Positions 1 to 7,916 of a stretch of 9,922 nucleotides of DNA are shown here, piece by piece. The notes below the pieces were generated by a model. That model saw only the letters and a program-made list of their open reading frames with translations, searched no databases and was not told where the DNA came from. Position 1 is the stretch's first letter; each line of letters starts with the position of its first letter. Position numbers and translations under genes: made by a program. The stretch comes from Chitinophagaceae bacterium (GTDB taxonomy: Bacteria; Bacteroidota; Bacteroidia; Chitinophagales; Chitinophagaceae), in NCBI GenBank assembly GCA_017853235.1, contig JAFMJX010000054.1, positions 1 through 9,922 of the forward strand, in the 5' to 3' direction.

Positions 1-1251
1 ACTAATTTTTGGAAGCCAAATGGTTTTGCTGAATTTATTGAAAGTAGAGCAAAAAGATTTCCATATTGCCAAGATTTGAATGTCTTTAATTTTCTTTTGT
101 GGCATTTTGCATTGAGGCCAATAATTGGTGGGCTTGCTGGTATCTTATGTCCAATTTTAAAAATAGCTGGATGGGATTGCAAAAAATTTATCTATGAAAT
201 TCAGCGAGAGGCGGCACAATGTAACAATTATATTACGGCTGCACTGCTAAAGGATATTTTTGAATGGAATTGTCAATACTGCGGAATTGATTTTCGTAGT
301 TCAATCCTTCAAACAAAACCCTATCAAGATGTTGCATTGCTTTACATGAATGGCAACATCGGCCCGCAAATTGATGAATGTGATAACCACGATGGCAAAT
401 GGCGGCCATTGGATCAATTAAATAGAAATGTTTTGCAATTGTGGGACATGATTAAACCTGTTTTTAATTCTCAAGTAAGAATGAAAAACGGAATTGTTGA
501 ACTTGAGCGCAAGGATTATTTCGACAAGTATATTAAAATAATAATGGATGTCGAATATGAATACAGCATTAAAACGATAGAATGCCCGGAGTATGTACAT
601 AACACAACTGAATTATACGCATATGGTAGATTCGCTTATACATCTGATGGTTCTGATAATCGAGGCGAAAAAAATATAAATGATTATAATGATATAATTG
701 AATGGAATCCTAATGCTTATGAAGAAGTAAGGGGGGAATATACCAATACTGTTCCTTTTGCTCCTGTTTCTTTTGTTGGGGACAAGCACGGGAAATGGAT
801 ATTAGAAAGAAAATCCTATTTAGATGGATGCGATTTAGATTATTTTTTACAAATTGGCAGGGCTGAATTTTTTGTTCCAAAATTGGTTATAGTTTCTGAA
901 AAACAAATAAAGTGTGAGAATTGTAGGTTTGACACGGCAAAATATAATCCGGGTCAAGGTTTTAACATTGAAATGATGTTCAAAAACCAAGCATTCCCAG
1001 GAAATGCAGATACAAGCCTTTATGATAGGTTTCACAAAATAGATAGCCCAGAATACGGTAGAAAATTAATTGAACTTAAACAAATAACTTGGGCTCCTAC
1101 TAATTTTAAAACTGCCTTACTTGATATACTTTCCACTGGATTAGATGCAGGAATAAAAACAAGGTTTGGAATAGCAAAGCCTGAAAAAATAACTATCAAT
1201 TTTGCAGAAAAGACAATAGTAATTAACCCTTATAAAATAAAATGTAAATGA
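1..1251 (+). CDS. Tail/baseplate-associated protein of unknown function, 5' truncated
   Basis: The reading frame is open from base 1, so the true start lies upstream. A TTG at 76 could serve as a start, but nothing supports it, and the 25 codons before it look like ordinary protein. 416 codons are visible. Near the visible N-terminus is a hydrophobic stretch (118-174, RPIIGGLAGILCPILKIAGW) that could be a buried helix or a membrane-active segment. Two CxxC pairs follow: CQYC at codons 91-94 and CENC at 305-308. The middle part (around 430-530), with LWDMIKPVFNSQV then GIVELERKDYFD, resembles a recurring pattern in Bacteroidetes phage tail proteins as I remember it. A hub- or baseplate-like role is inferred from this and from the fibre gene downstream. 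Its TGA stop overlaps the next start (ATGA, 1248-1251), suggesting translational coupling. Confident as a gene, weak on function. Confidence 0.75.
   Translation, partial: TNFWKPNGFAEFIESRAKRFPYCQDLNVFNFLLWHFALRPIIGGLAGILCPILKIAGWDCKKFIYEIQREAAQCNNYITAALLKDIFEWNCQYCGIDFRSSILQTKPYQDVALLYMNGNIGPQIDECDNHDGKWRPLDQLNRNVLQLWDMIKPVFNSQVRMKNGIVELERKDYFDKYIKIIMDVEYEYSIKTIECPEYVHNTTELYAYGRFAYTSDGSDNRGEKNINDYNDIIEWNPNAYEEVRGEYTNTVPFAPVSFVGDKHGKWILERKSYLDGCDLDYFLQIGRAEFFVPKLVIVSEKQIKCENCRFDTAKYNPGQGFNIEMMFKNQAFPGNADTSLYDRFHKIDSPEYGRKLIELKQITWAPTNFKTALLDILSTGLDAGIKTRFGIAKPEKITINFAEKTIVINPYKIKCK
1248..1251 (+). other. ATGA stop/start overlap
   Basis: The TGA of the first gene (1249-1251) is nested in the ATG of the next (1248-1250). 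No Shine-Dalgarno sequence precedes it; the upstream bases are A/T-rich. This arrangement usually indicates coupled translation by terminating ribosomes, so the two proteins are probably made in related amounts. Confidence 0.85.
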
Positions 1252-4133
1252 TAACTTTTTTAGGAGACGAGTATTATTCATTTAAGGGTTACAAAGCAGC
1301 GCAAGGGCAATTAGTAAAAGCGTGCGCACGATTTGAAAGCGATCAAAATTTAACTGGATTTCAAATTAATGTTAATCCTGGAATGTGGATCAATGGTGAA
1401 AGTGCAGCACAAACAATGTCACCGGGGTATTCAAGAGTTTACCCATTGACTACTGGAAATTATGAAATGGATTTTCAGGGTTTAGATGATCGTTACAAAA
1501 ATATGCGATGTGAATTAGAGGTGATTTCGCCTACTACATTTGCAATTTATTATTATTTTATTCAAACTAGGGATAAATACAGTTTAGGAGACAACGGATA
1601 TTTATTCGAGTATGATTACAATTCTATTTCAGAGATTGAAGATTCAACAGGTCAGGCATTCAGACAAAAGAGAAAATTAGATTTAAAAATTACAGTCGAT
1701 TTTATTTCACGGGTAGATGTTTGTCATGGATTAATTGACTGGCAAGTAAAACCATTTAGAACAGATGCAAATTTTTCTTTTATTGCGGACGGTGAATATA
1801 TAAATGGATGGCGTGCTGGTTATGACTTAGATGTTAAATGTGTTTTGTTTGATGTCCAAGCATCCAATGAAATGTATGTATCAATTTATAGAATAGATGC
1901 AGCGACAAACAATGAACGATTTGTTGAAGACTTAGAGTTAAACATGGCCTATTGTATCTCTGCACCATTTACAACGGGTCAAAGTGATTTACCATATACA
2001 GCTTTTTTAGATTCCAATGGATGGCAGTTAGTGGGTGGGTGGTTTGAGTGCAATTTTACAATTGACCAAAACTATTTTACAGATGGCGGTGTATATCGAA
2101 TTTACATAACATATAAAAATGTTTATGAAAACGAGAGTGTACTTAGTCAATTAATCCCGCAAGTAGATGAAAACAATTTACCACAAATAGAAGCTGATTA
2201 CGATGTTGAGGCAACTTTTGAAAATCCAAATCAAACTTTAACGGCACACTGTTATTATGGCGTAAATCCATGTCAAGAAGTTACGTTAACGGTAAATATT
2301 GACAAATCAACATTTAATGCCTCATTGATTGCAAATGATTTTCCAGATTTGGACATTGACGATCTGATTAAAAGTGTAAGGTATAGCGTAACTAATAATT
2401 TAACATTAAACGGTGTAAATTTATTTACCAGTTGGATAAGTACTTCTATTGATGATAATGGAGTGACTTATGGAAGTACTATTACTTTTTTAATTCCCGA
2501 CGATTGGGCGGGGTTAACACGTTACGTAAATTTTAAATTTGATTTTGAGTTTCCGAATGGTGACGTAATGACGTTGGTCGCCCCAATACTTTTGACAATT
2601 ACAGATTATAGCGAAGACATAACTTTAATAGGTGATAAGCCAAATTACATTTGCGATACAGAAGGAGATCAAACATTTACATTTGAAGGCCCAAGCGAGT
2701 TAAGCGAGTTTGATGTAAAAATTTTAGCTCCAATACTTGAAGATTTAAGCGATTCTGGGAAAGGAACAAACGATACAGATTTCGGGGCACTTGATGCAGA
2801 CGTAACAGTTGACTATCAAAAATTGCCTTATGGAATTTCATGTTTGAAATTGTTGGCTAGTGAGATAATGGGTGACGGTTCAGACTGTGCCGCTTTATGT
2901 GATTGGGTTTCTATTTTTATAAAAAATAATACACGTCCAACAAATAGTTATACATTAACTTGGAATTTTGATAACCCATTCCCGGCTGATTGCATAAAAA
3001 GAATTTCTTTTACCGATATAAATACTGGTGTATTATTAAATGATACAGAGGCCGGCCCCGACCCTATTGATATAGGAACTTTTATTTTTCAAAGAAATAA
3101 ATTAACCGGGCGAATGTCTGTAACTGTATTAACTTTTTCAGGTCAAATTTATACAGTAGAATTTAACACTAATATTCAAGAGTTGCAAAGCCAGGGCGAA
3201 TGGGGTGTAACTTGGTACTCGTGGATTTGCGATGACCCAGAAATTCCAATCCCAACAGAAGCACTTCCATGTTCATATACACCTTCATTAGTTGTCGTTT
3301 GTGATACAGCATCTCAACAATGGGAAGCGTTATTAGATGACGGCGGATATAGTATAGATTCTTTTGAATATACAACAGATGACGGGGCGGTGTGGTATAA
3401 TTATTTTGCAGCTATACCATTCGGATCATTTGAAAAAATACAATTTAGGGCGGTGTTATCCGGTGGTACACCATGTGGAACAATTGAACTTTGGAATGCT
3501 GCGGAATTATGTTATGATTGTTTAGGTGCTTTGCCTGTAAATCCTTGTGATACATTTTTGGAAATAGAACAATCATGGGATGAAGGAACAGAGTTATTGA
3601 CTCTTAATGAAACTTTAGACCCAGGATGTATCATTGATGCTGAAATTGATTTGCAATATTCATACGATGGAATTTCATATACAACATACACCGTACCAAT
3701 TGATACAAGTACAACGGATAAAGTTTTTTATAAACGTTGGGTACATTGTGAAGATGGATGCGAAAAAAGCATAGCAACATTTTGGGAAAGGGAATGTCCA
3801 AAGAATGGTTGTGGCGATATAAAATATGACAACTTGGACGAAATACAATTATATAAAATTGGTGGTGTAAGTGGTGACACTTTTACAATTCCTGCCGGGG
3901 CGTTATTTGTAGAGGTACAAAATTTAGGAATAAAGGAGGTAACATATGTAATTGATGGCTTAACCTCAACTTTACGACAAAGTCAAGCGTACAAATTTGA
4001 TTCAAAATTAAATAGTGTTACAAATCGGCAAACAATTAGCAGGGAATTAGTGTTCACCTTGCCAGCGAGTGCATCGGTTAGCGTCCAGGTAGGTTATCCA
4101 AAAGAATTGGCTATTGATTTAACTTTAATATAA
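1248..4133 (+). CDS. Large beta-rich multi-domain virion protein (tail/baseplate or receptor-binding type)
   Basis: 961 residues, ATG start fixed by the ATGA overlap with the preceding gene. There is no signal peptide and no recognisable enzyme motif. The sequence is rich in alternating beta-strand patterns, aromatic residues, Asp and Asn, as in chains of Ig-like or fibronectin-like domains. Residues 1-150 form a distinct N-terminal part (GYKAAQGQLVKACARF). Several Ig-like stretches follow, for example around residues 325-460 and 460-640. Residues 674-758 and 766-855 look like two diverged copies of one cysteine-bounded module. The last 105 residues form a separate beta-rich domain ending in SVSVQVGYPKELAIDLTLI. 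The position just before a tail fibre and after a tail-like gene suggests a structural component at the tail tip, perhaps host-contacting. I do not recognise a named family; the function is inferred from context and composition. Confidence 0.85.
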   Translation: MITFLGDEYYSFKGYKAAQGQLVKACARFESDQNLTGFQINVNPGMWINGESAAQTMSPGYSRVYPLTTGNYEMDFQGLDDRYKNMRCELEVISPTTFAIYYYFIQTRDKYSLGDNGYLFEYDYNSISEIEDSTGQAFRQKRKLDLKITVDFISRVDVCHGLIDWQVKPFRTDANFSFIADGEYINGWRAGYDLDVKCVLFDVQASNEMYVSIYRIDAATNNERFVEDLELNMAYCISAPFTTGQSDLPYTAFLDSNGWQLVGGWFECNFTIDQNYFTDGGVYRIYITYKNVYENESVLSQLIPQVDENNLPQIEADYDVEATFENPNQTLTAHCYYGVNPCQEVTLTVNIDKSTFNASLIANDFPDLDIDDLIKSVRYSVTNNLTLNGVNLFTSWISTSIDDNGVTYGSTITFLIPDDWAGLTRYVNFKFDFEFPNGDVMTLVAPILLTITDYSEDITLIGDKPNYICDTEGDQTFTFEGPSELSEFDVKILAPILEDLSDSGKGTNDTDFGALDADVTVDYQKLPYGISCLKLLASEIMGDGSDCAALCDWVSIFIKNNTRPTNSYTLTWNFDNPFPADCIKRISFTDINTGVLLNDTEAGPDPIDIGTFIFQRNKLTGRMSVTVLTFSGQIYTVEFNTNIQELQSQGEWGVTWYSWICDDPEIPIPTEALPCSYTPSLVVVCDTASQQWEALLDDGGYSIDSFEYTTDDGAVWYNYFAAIPFGSFEKIQFRAVLSGGTPCGTIELWNAAELCYDCLGALPVNPCDTFLEIEQSWDEGTELLTLNETLDPGCIIDAEIDLQYSYDGISYTTYTVPIDTSTTDKVFYKRWVHCEDGCEKSIATFWERECPKNGCGDIKYDNLDEIQLYKIGGVSGDTFTIPAGALFVEVQNLGIKEVTYVIDGLTSTLRQSQAYKFDSKLNSVTNRQTISRELVFTLPASASVSVQVGYPKELAIDLTLI
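3267..3812 (+). repeat. Two diverged tandem cysteine-bounded modules within the 961-residue protein
   Basis: Copy A (3267-3521, residues 674-758) and copy B (3543-3812, residues 766-855) share an order of landmarks. Each has a PC pair at the start, a beta-rich core with an aromatic pair (Y-T-T-D-D-G-A-V-W-Y in A, Y-S-Y-D-G-I-S-Y in B), a strand with a basic/aromatic signature (IQFRAV in A, VFYKRWV in B), and closing cysteines (LCYDC in A, ECPKNGC in B). This looks like an old duplication of an Ig-like domain. The alignment was made by eye, and the copies differ at most positions. Confidence 0.45.
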
Positions 4134-4141
4134 AAAATAAT

Positions 4142-4198
4142 ATGAAAAATATTTTATTCTTTTTTTGTTTCGGGATTAAAATTTTAACGGCAAACAGT
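4142..4198 (+). other. Predicted Sec signal peptide region of the tail fibre
   Basis: Codons 1-19 read as a short basic start (MKN), a hydrophobic core rich in Phe, Ile and Leu, and a polar end with Ala at -3 and Ser at -1 before Gln20. No lipobox cysteine follows. The core is interrupted by Lys13, which weakens the prediction. It resembles N-termini of secreted Bacteroidetes proteins rather than cytoplasmically assembled phage fibres. Confidence 0.55.
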
Positions 4199-6982
4199 CA
4201 AACTAATATTTACGATTATGAATACTTGGCTTTTTGTGATTCGGACAGTGTAAATTTTTACCGCTTGACTTTGAGTAAGCCAGACGTAGATTCAATTATT
4301 TATGTTAAACAATTCATTCCTACTACTTATGGTTTTTTAGATTATATTCCAACTGGAACGATAACAGCGGGCGGGTGTTCAAGTGGCGGGGCGGGGGCTG
4401 CATGTTGTGAAGATGCGGAAAGCGTTGGAGTTGGTGGGGTTGCTGTATATCATGGGCAAAGCGGATTAACTTTTCAATTTAGAAGTATAAATGCTGGGAA
4501 TGGCACAATAGAGGTATCTTACGATACTGCAAATTTTGAAATAGATTTAAGCGTTAATATTGATTCATTAATAGGAATTGAAATTTCACAAATAGATTCT
4601 TTATATACTTACTTAAATTTAAAACAGACAGGCATTCAATACCAAGACGAAGGAGTAGACAAAGGAACAAAGGGGGGGTTAGATACTTTTAATGTTGTAG
4701 GTGTTGGATTAACTGGTACTAATTCAGGCGGTAAATTTACTTTAACACATGACCCTAACATTGAATCATTAAACGGATTAGATACTATTGCGCAAACAAT
4801 GATAACAGGTGAAAGCGGTTCTAATTTTAATATAAATTCTTCAGGCAGTGTACATACATTTAATTTACCGATTGCAGATGAAACGGTTACAGGAAAACTA
4901 TCCTCTTCAGATTGGAATACTTTTTTCGGCAAAGCAGACACAGCAACATTAATATCGACTACTTTACCGATTCAAGGTGGGGGGTCAATTGGAATAAATC
5001 GTACACATAGTTTGGCTAATGGAGATTATGGAGATATTGACGCTGCAAGTAATTGGCAAGCAATTACACTAGATACAAATTCAGTAAAAACTGTAACTGT
5101 ACAGGATTCAGCGATTCAATTTTCAAAAATACAAAGCATACCTAAAAATAGATTACTAGGAAGGAAAAATTCTAGTTACGGAAATTTAGAACCTTTAGTC
5201 GTAGGTAACAATTTAACATTAAGTAATGATACATTACATGCAAGTATAACCGGTGGCATGGGTTCGTATTACCAATATGCAAGGGATGAGGGAGTTGACC
5301 AAACTCAAAGAGGTAAATTAAATTTTGTTCAAAGCACAACTATTAACCCTACATTATCGGATGATTCTGGAAACGACGAGACGGAAGTTAGTTTATCTGT
5401 TCGGTCTCTTTCGATTAGTTCAACTTTTTTACAAGATAGCGCAGTGACATTTACAAAATTTAAATCTATTCCGGCTAGTCGATTAATTGGGAACGATGCA
5501 AGCGGTTACGGCAATGTAATGGCAATAGTTCCTGGATCAAATTTAACTTTCAGTAATGATACATTAAATGTTAGTGGAATTTCAACTTATACAGATGAAC
5601 AGGCACAAGATGCCGTTGGTGCAATGATTAATTCATCTTTGCAATATGTAGACGGTACGCCATTGTTAGCAATTAATGACCGAGACAATGGAGACATAAC
5701 AACTTCTGCAAGTGGCTTAACTTGGAATATAGATGCCGGGGTAATTGGATCAACTGAATTAGCGGATAGTTCCGTTACTGCTGCAAAAATAATTAGTAAT
5801 GCTGTAACAAGTACAGCACTAGCGACGGATGCGGTTACAAATTTAAAAGTGGCAAATAACGCTATTGATTCTACAAATATAACTGCTAGTAATGTAACGA
5901 CTACCGATATATTAGACGCAACAGTACAAACGTCTGATTTAAAAGATAGTGCAGTGAGTGAAGTAAAATTAATTTCTAACTCAGTGGGAACGACTGCTTT
6001 AAAAAGTTCTGCTGTTACATCTTTAAAAATTAGTGATGGAACAATTGCAACTGCCGACCTTGCAGACTCATTAATAACGACCGCAAAACTTTTATCCAAT
6101 TCAGTGGGGACAACGGCACTTGCTAGTAATTCAGTTTCACTTTTAAAAATGGCAGATAATTCAGTAGATTCTACTAACATAGTTGCGGATGGTGTTACAA
6201 TGTCGAAATTAGATCAGGGCGGGGCAACGAGCGGGCAAGTTATAACATGGAACGGGAGCGATTGGAGACCAGCAACTCCAGTAGGTGCAGATTTTGACAT
6301 AAATAATAAATTTGAATACTTTTGTGATTTTACGGATTTGTTTGGTAGCTCTGGATTAAACGGTTTAATGCACGTAACAGTTGGGGGAACTGGCGCAAAT
6401 CACGGGGCAGTTGCTACCTTGAGTACATATGGTTTGGGCGAAGCTGAATTAACAACTGGAACACAATCCAACGGATACGCCGGACTTTATACCCGGCAGC
6501 CAACATTGTTTTTTAGTTACGGGGCATGGGTTTTTAAATACAATCACTGGGTATCTGCTTTGTCAGATGCTACCGATAGATACCAAACATTGATTGGTTT
6601 TTTTGATACAGAATCGGTGGTTAATCAAGTTGACGGAGCATATTTTTTATACGACGAAGGCGGTGTTTCAACTGGTAGCGCAGCTTCTGCGAATTGGCAA
6701 TGTGTAACCGTTAATAATTCAACCAGAACCTTTACCACAACGGGAACAGCGGTAACGGCAACGAGTTACCAGAAATTAGAAATTCAAGTTAATGCAGCGG
6801 GAACGAGTATTGATTTTATAATTAATGGAAGCACGGTTGCAACTCATACAACAAATATACCTACAACTTCCGCAAGAGCCACTGGTTTCGGAACATTAAT
6901 AAAAAAGTCAGCGGGAACAAACGCCAGACTTTCAAGGCAGGATTATTTATATGTAAAATGTAATTTAACAAACGCTAGATAA
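4142..6982 (+). CDS. Tail fibre protein with signal-peptide-like N-terminus and lectin-like C-terminal domain
   Basis: 946 residues; ATG eight bases after the previous stop, with an AT-only leader. Residues 1-19 form a basic-hydrophobic segment ending in ANS before Q20, fitting the -3/-1 rule for signal peptidase I. Residues 73-89 are a Gly/Ala/Cys linker. Further on are DEGVD at 169 and again at 382, SSSDWNTF at 254-261, and two copies of a 49-residue module with the NRLLG/SRLIG...NDTL idiom (320-368 and 430-478). Fifteen ten-residue repeats fill 539-688, and GQVITWNGSDWRP lies near 698. The C-terminal ~230 residues look like a concanavalin/jelly-roll domain common at phage fibre tips. Such repeats form elongated trimeric shafts, so the protein probably binds host surface glycans through its C-terminus. 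Fibre identity is well supported; the receptor is unknown. A bacterial surface protein is a less likely alternative, because the flanking genes are phage-like. Confidence 0.88.
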   Translation: MKNILFFFCFGIKILTANSQTNIYDYEYLAFCDSDSVNFYRLTLSKPDVDSIIYVKQFIPTTYGFLDYIPTGTITAGGCSSGGAGAACCEDAESVGVGGVAVYHGQSGLTFQFRSINAGNGTIEVSYDTANFEIDLSVNIDSLIGIEISQIDSLYTYLNLKQTGIQYQDEGVDKGTKGGLDTFNVVGVGLTGTNSGGKFTLTHDPNIESLNGLDTIAQTMITGESGSNFNINSSGSVHTFNLPIADETVTGKLSSSDWNTFFGKADTATLISTTLPIQGGGSIGINRTHSLANGDYGDIDAASNWQAITLDTNSVKTVTVQDSAIQFSKIQSIPKNRLLGRKNSSYGNLEPLVVGNNLTLSNDTLHASITGGMGSYYQYARDEGVDQTQRGKLNFVQSTTINPTLSDDSGNDETEVSLSVRSLSISSTFLQDSAVTFTKFKSIPASRLIGNDASGYGNVMAIVPGSNLTFSNDTLNVSGISTYTDEQAQDAVGAMINSSLQYVDGTPLLAINDRDNGDITTSASGLTWNIDAGVIGSTELADSSVTAAKIISNAVTSTALATDAVTNLKVANNAIDSTNITASNVTTTDILDATVQTSDLKDSAVSEVKLISNSVGTTALKSSAVTSLKISDGTIATADLADSLITTAKLLSNSVGTTALASNSVSLLKMADNSVDSTNIVADGVTMSKLDQGGATSGQVITWNGSDWRPATPVGADFDINNKFEYFCDFTDLFGSSGLNGLMHVTVGGTGANHGAVATLSTYGLGEAELTTGTQSNGYAGLYTRQPTLFFSYGAWVFKYNHWVSALSDATDRYQTLIGFFDTESVVNQVDGAYFLYDEGGVSTGSAASANWQCVTVNNSTRTFTTTGTAVTATSYQKLEIQVNAAGTSIDFIINGSTVATHTTNIPTTSARATGFGTLIKKSAGTNARLSRQDYLYVKCNLTNAR
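4369..4397 (+). other. G-rich patch, possible G-quadruplex, encoding a Gly/Ala/Cys linker
   Basis: Four G runs, at 4369-4371, 4373-4375, 4388-4391 and 4393-4397, are separated by 1, 12 and 1 bases. The long middle loop puts it outside the strict G3N1-7 rule but within relaxed quadruplex definitions. It stands out sharply from the AT-rich surroundings. It encodes fibre residues about 76-86, inside a linker with C79, C88 and C89. Confidence 0.4.
4672..4678 (+). repeat. G7 homopolymer tract in the tail-fibre gene
   Basis: Seven consecutive G bases are read as AAG GGG GGG TTA (Lys177-Leu180). Loss of one G gives an immediate TAG. Gain of one G gives TAA four codons after the tract. Either change ends the 946-residue fibre near residue 180. 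Runs of this length are candidate slippage sites. Confidence 0.8.
5099..5245 (+). repeat. Fibre module copy 1 (49 residues, NRLLGR type)
   Basis: Encodes fibre residues 320-368. It aligns without gaps to 5429-5575, with about 27 of 49 residues identical by my count. The shared core is QDSA, SIP, RL-G, YGN and SNDTL. The idiom is familiar from tail fibres of many phages, where modules alternate with other repeats. Confidence 0.75.
5429..5575 (+). repeat. Fibre module copy 2 (49 residues, SRLIGN type)
   Basis: Encodes fibre residues 430-478, the gapless partner of 5099-5245. The two copies are similar as protein but clearly diverged as DNA, so the duplication is old and the fold has been kept. 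Confidence 0.75.
5756..6205 (+). repeat. Fifteen gapless ten-residue (30-base) repeats in the fibre shaft
   Basis: From Glu539 the protein divides into 15 consecutive decapeptides without a gap, for example KIISNAVTST, ALATDAVTNL, KLISNSVGTT and KLLSNSVGTT. Position 2 is nearly always Ile, Leu, Val or Met; position 5 is usually Asn, Asp or Ser; position 7 is Val or Ile; position 9 is often Thr or Ser. A longer 40-residue period is also visible: units 7-9 resemble units 11-13. Codons differ between near-identical units, so selection acts on the protein. The same unit appears just before both 49-residue modules. Such periodicity suits a trimeric beta-structured shaft. Confidence 0.85.
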
Positions 6983-6983
6983 A

Positions 6984-7898
6984 ATGGCAACAAGTTCCTA
7001 TTTTTTATTCCAGCCTTCGCAGTGTGCGATTTTTGATAGTAAAATTACTAACTGGTGTTTGCCTGAAAAAGTAGACTGCGATATTCCAAACGATGTGCTT
7101 TTAACAACTCCTGGAAATGAATATAATTGTAGTGAATGTTGTGACGGTGAAAGGATAGATTTTTATATACCTTTTGTTTCGGGTGACGAAATTCATATTC
7201 AAACTCAATTTTTAGATCAATATAATCCAGATCCTTCAAATCCGGTAGATGGGTTTGGAACTTGGATAATAGCTGAAGTAATAGCAAGTACTGGAATAGT
7301 TATTGGGAATTATTCGACATATGGAGAGGGTTTTGTTGGATGGGATGGAAAGAAATCTTACCAAGTTTTAAAACTAGATACAAGCATTGATGAGTTCCCT
7401 GTTTGTTTTCAAATCAAATATAGAGTTTACAAAGTTGGTGACATCTTAGTTGATACTAAAACTACTCAATGGTTTGGAACCGTAAAAGACCCGCAGGCCA
7501 GCACTATTCAAATAGAGGGTATATATAATTCTTATGATTGTACCTCTCAATTTTATGGTGAAAGCGTCACCAGTGTAGGCGACCTACCTTTTGGGTATTC
7601 AAACAAAATGAGATTTTATGCTACTATAAAAAATATTGAACCTTTAATTGATAAAAAAATACAGAGTGGCCGGGTAGTTACGACAACTGTAACAAATCGA
7701 AGAAAAATAATCTTTGAATATCCTTTGCCATCATTTATGGTAAAGTACTTATGTGAAATTGTTTTAGCTGCAAAGAATGTAAAAATTGACGGTAAATATT
7801 ACAATGTGACTTCGATTATAGCGGACCCGATTGAAGATACATGTTCCTTTAATTGTGAAGCCATTATAAGCGAGGAGTGTACTGTTTCAGATTGTTAA
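6984..7898 (+). CDS. Cysteine-rich putative tail/baseplate protein, function unknown
   Basis: 304 residues; ATG one base after the fibre's TAA, so translation is probably coupled. No signal peptide or membrane segment is seen. It holds 13 cysteines, concentrated at both ends: C14, C25, C32 and a C49/C52/C53 cluster at the N-terminus, and four within the last 20 residues (CSFNC, EEC, SDC). The middle is beta-rich. A stretch at about residues 225-285 (TTTVTNRRKIIFEYPLP, then VKIDGKYYNVTSI) has the look of a small beta domain found in Bacteroidetes phage tail proteins as I recall them. Cysteines at both ends could bind metal or link subunits. Position between the fibre and tube-like genes suggests a structural or adaptor role. 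I cannot assign a family. Confidence 0.8.
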   Translation: MATSSYFLFQPSQCAIFDSKITNWCLPEKVDCDIPNDVLLTTPGNEYNCSECCDGERIDFYIPFVSGDEIHIQTQFLDQYNPDPSNPVDGFGTWIIAEVIASTGIVIGNYSTYGEGFVGWDGKKSYQVLKLDTSIDEFPVCFQIKYRVYKVGDILVDTKTTQWFGTVKDPQASTIQIEGIYNSYDCTSQFYGESVTSVGDLPFGYSNKMRFYATIKNIEPLIDKKIQSGRVVTTTVTNRRKIIFEYPLPSFMVKYLCEIVLAAKNVKIDGKYYNVTSIIADPIEDTCSFNCEAIISEECTVSDC

Positions 7899-7916
7899 AC
7901 TTTTTAAAAAATATAT

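Noticed and set aside
76..78. TTG as the start of the first gene
   Set aside because: The frame is open and protein-like back to base 1 with no ribosome-site or leader signal, so the gene most likely begins upstream.
4636..4941. 101-residue antisense frame inside the fibre gene
   Set aside because: It lies within strongly fibre-like coding sequence and shows no protein features of its own.
5587..6180. 197-residue antisense frame across the fibre repeats
   Set aside because: It mirrors the 30-base repeats on the other strand, has a biased Ala/Val/Ser composition expected from them, and opposes a well-supported gene.
6300..6979. Variable repeat of a diversity-generating retroelement at the fibre tip
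   Set aside because: No reverse transcriptase, template repeat or adenine-biased AAY codon cluster is visible in the window.
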